Positions 1-6,868 of a DNA stretch of 20,792 nt are shown here, piece after piece. This DNA comes from Stentor coeruleus. Lineage: Eukaryota > Ciliophora > Heterotrichea > Heterotrichida > Stentoridae. Each line of letters opens with the position of its first letter. The stretch's first letter is position 1. The notes under the pieces are model-generated. The model saw only the letters and a list, made by a program, of their open reading frames with translations. It did not search any database and had not been told where the DNA came from. Both the position numbers and the translations under genes were made by a program. The stretch covers positions 1 through 20,792 of the forward strand of contig MPUH01001219.1 of NCBI GenBank assembly GCA_001970955.1, given 5' to 3'.

Positions 1-823
1 TTATTAGCGTTAAGTAAATTTTATCAAAATAGAAAAAGTTCATCCATACAATATTCGTAAATTTTGAATATTTTTTTTCAAGTTCAGAAGAAGATTTTAT
101 TTCATAAAACAAAAACTTAGACTTTATACTTGTATTATTAAAAATTGTGAGTAAGTTGGTTGGAACTGATTCGTAGTTTATGCAAATCCAATTATCAGAA
201 ATTTTAATAAAAGCATATATATTCTCATTATCTTCTAATAATAAAACTTTAAGAATATATTTAACTTTATGGTTATCGTTACCTTCATAAGCTGTAAAAT
301 TATTAGGTATATCACAATAATTAAAGTTTTTTATATCAAGACATAAAGTTAATGGCCAATTTTTTGATATTAAAAATGTCTGTTCTTGAGGTTTCAATAA
401 ATGCTTTGAGAATTCATTACTTAATATATATCTGCTAGTGTTATATACAATATTTGAATTGTTTCCTTGTAATAATTTCATTTCTTTTGTCAGCTGAAAT
501 ACATGATCAATTGGTGTCCAAGTAAAATTTTGCATAATTGTTAGGTTTTTAAGGATTTCAAACATTTTTTCTAATAAAAATTCGTTTTTTCTTAAACTTT
601 TTAACTCATTAGCACCTGTCAAACTTATCTCTAAAAATTTTTTGTCTTTTATTATTTGATTACTGTCGTTGTATATGAAGATTTTTTCTTGTAAATTTAT
701 AATAAATTTATTGCTTGAAAAACATTGTCCGAACTTGTGAGAGAATTTTTCAAGACGAATTAAAGCTTGAATCACTGTTAAAACTTTTTTATCGGGTTGA
801 TTTTTTATTAGGTAATCTTCCAT
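1..823 (-). CDS. USP-like (peptidase C19) domain protein, partial, probably catalytically inactive
   Basis: The frame is open from an ATG at 823 to the left edge (274 codons seen), so the C-terminus is missing. I do not recognise the first 145 residues. Residues about 150-243 resemble the C-terminal part of the USP deubiquitinase fold: a hydrophobic strand after WPLTL (156-160), then KYILKVLLLED (188-198), a tryptophan strand IKISDNWICINYE (206-218), and the closing strand FLFYEIK (237-243), where USPs usually have a LFY-type ending. USPs carry a catalytic Gly-His-Tyr just before the Trp strand; here the aligned residues are Asn-Ile-Tyr (201-203), so the histidine is absent. No Cys-box (GNTCYxNS type) is visible upstream. 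I infer a degenerate USP fold that may bind ubiquitin without cleaving it. It is about 130 bp downstream of the coiled-coil gene on the same strand. The family call rests on an eye alignment only. Confidence 0.5.
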   Translation of the reverse strand, partial: MEDYLIKNQPDKKVLTVIQALIRLEKFSHKFGQCFSSNKFIINLQEKIFIYNDSNQIIKDKKFLEISLTGANELKSLRKNEFLLEKMFEILKNLTIMQNFTWTPIDHVFQLTKEMKLLQGNNSNIVYNTSRYILSNEFSKHLLKPQEQTFLISKNWPLTLCLDIKNFNYCDIPNNFTAYEGNDNHKVKYILKVLLLEDNENIYAFIKISDNWICINYESVPTNLLTIFNNTSIKSKFLFYEIKSSSELEKKYSKFTNIVWMNFFYFDKIYLTLI

Positions 824-953
824 TTAATTTATATATTCTATAAAAGGGATAATTTGTGCAAGATAATCTTAGAAATAAAGATTCTTTACAGACATCATGA
901 TTATTTAAACCTATATCAAAATTTCATCTTTCTTTAGCTTACCTTCATTTTTT

Positions 954-2258
954 CTAAAGGCACATTTTTTTCCCATACCTTTTCCAAGCATTTCTCCTGT
1001 TTTTTTTATACAAACTCTGCACATAAGCTAAATCAAGCTGGCTTTCAATCCAAACATGCCATTTATGGAAAGGAATCCCCTGTTTGATTGCATTATCATA
1101 AAGTTCCTGTGCACTCACACAACATATACTATCAATATGCGGTGAATTCATTTTCACAGCTTGAACCGTAAGTAAAAAATACTCTTCAGGGGGTTTCTTC
1201 CTATATACGCTCTGAGCAACAGTAATACCAAGTTCTAAAGATATCGAAAGTGATCTAAAAAATAAAAGACTTGAAGTCCTGGTCTTTGGAGTATATGAAT
1301 GTAAATGACATGGTTTCATAAAAAGAGCATCTTCAATAGACTCTTCACCTTGGGTTATTATTGACCTAAATGCTTCTTCATCATATTCATCAGCTATACT
1401 CTCAAGTTCTGAATGCAAACTTGAATGATGAGTCATCATAGGTTTCATATTATTCTCATTATCCAAACATTTTGACATCAACAAATCCTCTTCAAGTTTA
1501 TCATTCAAAGATTTCAAGCTTTCACATCTTAACGTAAGTATATTCATCTGATTAGCTATCCTATCAATTTCCTCACTTAAACAAATCCTCTTTTTTTCAC
1601 TATCTTTATAATTATCCTGAACTTTTAAACACCTACTCTCCACTTTTGTATAATCATGTTTTAATTGATGAAGTTCTTTATCTTTTTGAATCCCAACCTC
1701 AGAAAGATGCCTGTTTTCTTTTTCCAGCTGCCAACGACGTTTTTGAATTGACTCAAATTCTAAACAGAATTCTTTTTTTATAAGCTCAATCTCTTCTTCA
1801 TTAGATACAGGACGACTTTCATGAAACCGTTCTCTAACAATTCGATTAAGTTCAGATGAATTAAGAAGCATGAGTTCTTCTGTTTCAATAAGAGCTTTAT
1901 TAATTTCTTCATTACGAGTTTCAGAAACTAAAAATGACTCTTGTAAGGTTTTTATATCTATGCTTTGATGATAGATTTTATCTAAAGCATGTAAAAGTTT
2001 ATCTTTTGTTATTTTTAATTTGAATTTGAGTTGGTCGTTATTTTCTAATATAGATAAGCCTATTTCTACTGAAGACTGAAGATCTCGTTCACGGTTAATT
2101 AATTCTTCAACTACATCTTGAAGCTCTTCTAGTATAGTAGACTTGTGACTACTGTTTTTGGCTCGGCGTTCGAGGAAGTTTAGAGAAATGTCTTCGATGA
2201 AAGAGTTAAGAAGAGATTTGAGCTGGTTTGTGTCGATTTTTTTAGGGTTTTGATTCAT
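954..2258 (-). CDS. Coiled-coil protein, possible dynein-dynactin adaptor
   Basis: This is a 434-residue single-exon protein. Residues about 40-130 and 155-265 are charged heptad-rich coiled coil, and the C-terminal 130 residues look globular, ending in a basic tail. Residues 58-77 (RDLQSSVEIGLSILENNDQL) resemble the CC1 box of dynein adaptors (BICD, BICDR, HAP1/TRAK, Spindly), in which a small-residue-x-x-Gly pattern in a coiled coil binds dynein light intermediate chain; here it is S63-V-E-I-G67. About 215 residues later, after the coiled coil, LHSEL (281-285) sits where adaptors carry the dynactin-binding Spindly motif (L-hydrophobic-x-E-hydrophobic). The second position is His, so the match is imperfect. 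The motif order and spacing fit an activating adaptor, which I infer. Any other long coiled-coil protein could give a chance match. Stop is TAG and the start is the first ATG of the frame. Confidence 0.75.
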   Translation of the reverse strand: MNQNPKKIDTNQLKSLLNSFIEDISLNFLERRAKNSSHKSTILEELQDVVEELINRERDLQSSVEIGLSILENNDQLKFKLKITKDKLLHALDKIYHQSIDIKTLQESFLVSETRNEEINKALIETEELMLLNSSELNRIVRERFHESRPVSNEEEIELIKKEFCLEFESIQKRRWQLEKENRHLSEVGIQKDKELHQLKHDYTKVESRCLKVQDNYKDSEKKRICLSEEIDRIANQMNILTLRCESLKSLNDKLEEDLLMSKCLDNENNMKPMMTHHSSLHSELESIADEYDEEAFRSIITQGEESIEDALFMKPCHLHSYTPKTRTSSLLFFRSLSISLELGITVAQSVYRKKPPEEYFLLTVQAVKMNSPHIDSICCVSAQELYDNAIKQGIPFHKWHVWIESQLDLAYVQSLYKKNRRNAWKRYGKKMCL

Positions 2259-3163
2259 TAGTAGGAGATTATTATTTTTGATTTTATGGAATTAAATATG
2301 GTGCGTCTTTGTCTAAAAGATTTGGCAGGCTAGATATGAAATATGAGTAATTTCTATGTAATTTGAAGTTTATTGTAAGGGTATGATTAGGTTTTATATA
2401 TCTTTTTATATGAGATTATATTATTTGTTGGCTATTTGCTATGCAGAAAATATTGGAAATGGCTTTCTTTATTTTTATGTTATTAGTTATTTAGCATTTT
2501 TTTATGCTAAAGTAATCAGGAGTTTATGTTTTTTATATTGTATATGATGCGGTAATAGAATAATAGGAATATTTATTTGTAAAGGATATATAACAAAATG
2601 TATTTTGGTTTTTTATTTTATTTAAAATTTATATTTAGACCCCTAGCAGTAACTTATTAAACAATATTATTTCTGTACATCTCTATAAAATCAAAACCTC
2701 ATACTTTTAGCATAAATTAAAATAATTACAAAAGATTTACTTTTATACGAAAACTTTTTTCTTTGTATTTTTTTCGCAAATATTCATATATCATGTTCAG
2801 AATTAATTTCATGGTTATCCAAATCACACTATTCTAAAACTATTTCTCATCATAATAATACTTTTTTCTCACTACTGAAAATATACTATTTTATAAAAAA
2901 TGCTATCAAAATTCCTAGACACTGATAATAAAGCCTAGTCACAATCAAACCTAAAGCAGTGCACAAAGTTAGCCCCTATTCAATCTTAGGCTCTAGAAAA
3001 CCTACCAAAATAAAATCATCCTAGCATATCCCACACAACCCTTCTAACAAGCCACACTTTTCAAGTCTAAATATCATCAAAAAACTTTAAAAACTGAGAA
3101 AAGAATTCTAGGACGATCCTAGAATAGCTAATCTATATTAAAAAATCACATCAAAAATAAAAA
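2259..3163. other. Intergenic region with opposite base skews in its two halves
   Basis: I see no convincing gene here. The left part (to about 2630) is G-rich and C-poor on the plus strand (for example 2341-2400 has 12 G and 1 C); it is the upstream region of the coiled-coil gene, so it is C-rich and G-poor on that gene's own strand. The right part (about 2640-3160) is C-rich and G-poor on the plus strand (3001-3060 has 2 G and over 20 C). It lies downstream of the casein kinase gene. Stops are frequent in all frames. Confidence 0.6.
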
Positions 3164-4123
3164 TTAAGTATTTTCTTCATCTTTTACTTGAATTCGAGAT
3201 TTCTGACTTCGCGACTATATAAAAATTACAGCATTTATAAGAACCCAATCATAAACGTAATCAAATTGCAGGCTTTCTTTTATCATTAAATCCTTAAACA
3301 AGTTTTTGACATATTCATAATCAGGTTTGTCGTCAAATCTTAAAGACCGTGAGTAGTTCATAAACATCTCAAATTCACTAGGCATCCCTCTACATAATGT
3401 TTCAACTGAGACTAGTAGTTTTCTTTCCATTATTTTTTGGTACTTATCTTTTTTGTTACAAGCTCGAAGCCCTTGCCATGGAAGTGACCCTTTAAAAAAA
3501 TAGATGGCTAAATATCCAACAGCTTCCAAATCGTCCCTGCGAGCTTGTTCTATACCTAAGTGCGTGTTCAAACTTGCATATCGGGCTGTTCCTGTAAGAT
3601 TTTTACCATCACGGTATGGAATATGCTGAAGGGTCTTAGGGTCTTCAAATTTTTTCGCTAGGCCGAAATCGATTGCATAGATTAAGTTAGCTTTTTTTGA
3701 TTTGCCCAGAAGAAAATTGTCGGGTTTTATATCCCGGTGGAGAAGGTGACGAGAGTGGATATACTCAACACGACTCAGTAATTGGTCTGTAATCATAAGT
3801 ACTGTTTTCAAAGAGAATTTCCTTTTACAATAGTTAAACAGGTCTTCTAATGAAGGGCCAAGTAAATCCAACACCATGATATTATACTCATCCTCACTTC
3901 CATACCAAAGGACATTAGGAATCCCTATACCACCTTGAAGTATCCTATATATCCTACTCTCATAAAGAAGTTGTGGGTGTTGTGTATTAGCTTTTTCTAG
4001 CTTAATAGCGACCTCTTCTGATGTAGAAATCGCAGTCCCTATGTAAATTTGTCCAAAAGACCCCCCTCCGATTTTCTGTTTGATCTGATACAAGCCTCCA
4101 AGATTTAGTTTAGGCGAATTCAT
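3164..4123 (-). CDS. Casein kinase 1 family Ser/Thr kinase (one 15-nt intron)
   Basis: A CK1-type kinase of about 314 residues after splicing. All catalytic elements are present: Gly loop GGGSFGQIY (19-27), VAIK Lys41, HRDIKPDN (129-136), DFG (152-154), and the CK1 signature with [20 protein letters not shown] and SLPWQGL. It should phosphorylate Ser/Thr, typically in acidic or pre-phosphorylated sites, and be active. The uninterrupted frame stops at 3215, but a 15-nt segment (3215-3229) beginning GTA and ending TAG interrupts the last codons. Removing it keeps frame and replaces four intron-encoded residues and the stop with a 16-residue basic/acidic tail ending at TAA (3164-3166). Coding segments are therefore 3230-4123 and 3164-3214. 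Spliced, the catalytic domain ends in the usual way, with a short tail lacking the long extensions of CK1 delta/epsilon. It is divergent with the ELMO gene at 4998. Confidence 0.95.
3215..3229 (-). other. 15-nt spliceosomal intron in the casein kinase gene
   Basis: On the coding strand the segment reads GTAATTTTTATATAG: a GTA donor, an AG acceptor and exactly 15 nt. It begins after a complete Ala codon (phase 0) and, if kept, supplies an in-frame TAG. Splicing extends the reading frame by 16 codons to a TAA. Introns of 15 nt are established for Stentor and Blepharisma, so the feature both corrects the gene model and supports the taxonomic placement. Confidence 0.88.
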
Positions 4124-4997
4124 ATTATTATAAATAAGAGAGGATTTCTAAGTACTTAATTGATATTTTTATATAAACTGGAAACTTAAAACTATAATTT
4201 TTGATTAGAAAAAAGTTTTCCACAAGCGGAAAAGGAGGGTATTGAAATTGAGATATTTTTTTTAAGATTTGATGTGGATAGTTTGTAGATTAGGTTTTTG
4301 TATTTAATTTTTATGTGAATATGTTGTGGAGTATTTGCTTTAGATTTTAGGTTTGGGTTTTTTTAAGAGTTTAAGTGTGTAGATGGGGATAAGAATTGGG
4401 ATAATGGCTGATAATTGATGATGATTTTGTTAGGATAAGGGTTTATTGTGATTTTATTATGGTTTTAGTTGAAAATGTTTTTTTATAGGTATGAGTTTTA
4501 TAGTTTTCGTTTTAAAATTATTTAAATGGCATTTTTATTTATATGGATTTACACAAGATTGTATTAGATAAAGTTTTTTTATTTTAATGAGTTGAATAAT
4601 TGTCCAGAATTGTAGAGTATTTAGAAAATAAGGGAGTTGGTAAAAGTTTTAGGACAGGTTTTTACTTCAAATAAAATTATTAGAGTTTTGGTATTTTTTA
4701 AGTTTTGGTTAAGTATTATAAGATTACAATAAAACCGAAAATGCGAAATGTTTTTATGCGAAGTCAAATTTTAATGCATCAAATAAAACTATGATTTTCA
4801 TATTTATCCAAAAATCATAAACTCATCAAAATTCCATTAAAATTATACTATTAACTTTAAAAAACTCTTTTTCTCAAATACTTCAAACCCATTCCCTAAA
4901 CTTTTTCTAAAACTTCTCCTTATCTTCCACAACTCCCAAGTAAAAATCCTATACCCCGACTCATCCCCTATCTAAAAAACACAAAATTTGTTAATAA
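4124..4997. promoter_or_regulatory. Divergent intergenic promoter region with a sharp skew switch near 4780
   Basis: The region lies between the starts of the casein kinase (minus) and ELMO (plus) genes and has no credible gene. From about 4140 to 4720 the plus strand is G-rich and C-poor (4321-4380: 17 G, 1 C). From about 4790 to 4990 it is the reverse (4861-4920: 0 G, 18 C). Each half is therefore G-depleted on the strand of the gene it precedes, which suggests the upstream regions of two promoters back to back. The plus-strand start at 4998 is preceded directly by TTAATAA. No further motif is recognisable. Confidence 0.6.
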
Positions 4998-6560
4998 ATG
5001 GACTTTCTTGAATCAAAACTGAAAAGAACTACAACAGCTAAACGACTTGAACCGTTTTTCTATTCAATTAAACGAGCTCAAGAAGATCCAGGTGTTCCAA
5101 GTCCTCGTCTTGAAATAGTCCAACAGACTAAACTTCCTTTAACCCTAAAAATAGAAAAAAATAATCCTTTATCTAAACAAGAAAACAGCTCAGTACCAGT
5201 TTCTGCATGTATTGATTTACCTCCTCGTCGTAAAAATCGATATAACACAATCGATTCCTCAAAAAAACACCCAAATCTTCAAAACCTTACAAAACCTGGA
5301 CCTTTTATCGACCTTCATACTCCAAAATCTTCTAAAAATTGTATAGAAATTCCTTTAGACTTTACAAACTCTCTTAGCAGCTCGTTAAAAAAAGGAAAAG
5401 ATGATACGTTTAGCAAGGTGTGTGAAAAATATGAAGGTCATTGCCAAACACCTAAATTTGATGGTGTAGGGGAAAGTCCTAAAAGATTTGATGGAATATG
5501 TGAAATCTCAGCTTCGAAAGAAATGTCATTTCATGATGAGATTATAAAGACAAATTTTCATGAAAAGCATCGATCTGATGTTTGTAGAGGACAACTTCAA
5601 TGCTGGCATTCAAGTTCTTATGATATGGATAAAAGTGAAGGATCTATCATATACAATAGTCCAGATAGATTAACCCAACAACCAAAAGTATTACAAATAA
5701 AATCCCCTAAACCTCAATTACCAAGTGTACAGGACTACTCTTTAGAGACAGAAAAAGTTGATAGTCCAAACAACAATAATAAAGTAGAATGTTATGATAT
5801 TCAGAGTATCCCAGAAAGAAATGATAATATAAGGCATCATACTAGAGATCCAACTTCAAATGGTACTGAAATATCCTTGATGACATTTGATGAAGCTTTA
5901 TCTAAGTTTAATAGTCTTCCTGCTGTTTATGTTGAAATAAGCCTATGGTATAAAGACTGTTATTATTATATGACTTGTGGACTTTCTCATAAAGGGGATA
6001 TGAACCAAGAAAGCCAAGAATTATGTGAAAAAGTTATAATATTTGCTTATAGTGGGTTTACTGCTTGCAATGTTTTTCATGCTAGGCTTTTGGTAAGTGT
6101 ATTTAATGCTCTGCAAGCTCTGAAAGAAGGTAAAGGAGAATGGGTTGATGTAGGTTTTAGTAGTAACAATCCTTATGAAAACGATTTAACACATGATATT
6201 GCTGCTTTTGGGCTTATTCTTATACTGTTTGTAGATAAATATATACATTTATTCCTTCAAGAAATGATTGAGTATTGTTTAAGTCATGATATTGCCTTTA
6301 TTCCTTTAGCTTTTGATATTGCTGATATTGCAATTTTAGCTTTAAGGAAAAGAAAACTCAACCCTTTGATTAATGAAAGCCAAAAATGCTTGGAAGTTGT
6401 GTTTTTTTTCTATGCCGGATGCCTTGCTCAATGGTTTTTATACCACAAATCATTTAATTCCCAACACACAGAAGTTAATGAAATTGTCGAGAAAATCGCA
6501 CTCAGTGATCCTAAGTCACTAATTAATTTAGCAACGAAGTACCTACAAAATGAAATGTAA
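4998..6560 (+). CDS. ELMO/CED-12 domain protein with long disordered N-terminus
   Basis: A 520-residue protein. Residues 1 to about 290 are low-complexity, polar and probably disordered, with several Ser-Pro and Thr-Pro sites that could be kinase targets. Residues about 335-505 match the ELMO domain: WVDVGFSSNNPYENDL (382-397) corresponds to the family core W-x3-GFQ-x3-P-x2-D-x-R-G, and the following hydrophobic helix (401-411) and FIPLAFDIADIAI (434-446) match the next conserved blocks. ELMO proteins act either as GAPs for Arf/Arl GTPases (ELMOD type) or with DOCK exchange factors in Rac signalling; the small single-domain layout is nearer ELMOD. The Arg of the core motif, reported as important for GAP activity, is Thr398 here, so GAP activity is doubtful. 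The gene diverges from casein kinase 1 and converges on the gene ending at 6869. Start is the first ATG; stop is TAA. Confidence 0.82.
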   Translation: MDFLESKLKRTTTAKRLEPFFYSIKRAQEDPGVPSPRLEIVQQTKLPLTLKIEKNNPLSKQENSSVPVSACIDLPPRRKNRYNTIDSSKKHPNLQNLTKPGPFIDLHTPKSSKNCIEIPLDFTNSLSSSLKKGKDDTFSKVCEKYEGHCQTPKFDGVGESPKRFDGICEISASKEMSFHDEIIKTNFHEKHRSDVCRGQLQCWHSSSYDMDKSEGSIIYNSPDRLTQQPKVLQIKSPKPQLPSVQDYSLETEKVDSPNNNNKVECYDIQSIPERNDNIRHHTRDPTSNGTEISLMTFDEALSKFNSLPAVYVEISLWYKDCYYYMTCGLSHKGDMNQESQELCEKVIIFAYSGFTACNVFHARLLVSVFNALQALKEGKGEWVDVGFSSNNPYENDLTHDIAAFGLILILFVDKYIHLFLQEMIEYCLSHDIAFIPLAFDIADIAILALRKRKLNPLINESQKCLEVVFFFYAGCLAQWFLYHKSFNSQHTEVNEIVEKIALSDPKSLINLATKYLQNEM

Positions 6561-6868
6561 TTTAAAAAATCTTAATAAACTAGAGATATATTCATATTTT
6601 CAGCAAATAATCTTTCTTGAAAACTTATTCATTTAAAATCCTTTAATTCTAATCTTCCTGAGTTACACCAAAAAGCCTTTATACCTAAATTAAATGTAAT
6701 ATTTTAAAGAATCAATATAGCAACCTAAGATTCTAATATCTTGGCTATATCTTTACCTTTAATTTCCTCTTTCCAATACCCATATACCCAAACCTCATCC
6801 TTTTCCTTCCTTCATCATTTAAATTCTTCTCTCTATAATCTAAAAACATCACATAAACTTAATAATTA
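6561..6868. other. Convergent 3' intergenic region
   Basis: About 300 bp between the tail-to-tail ELMO gene and the otubain-like gene. The plus strand is T/A/C-rich and G-poor, continuous in composition with the 3' part of the minus-strand gene. Plus-strand frames here lack an ATG-led protein of believable composition. No hairpin or repeat stood out. Confidence 0.5.
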
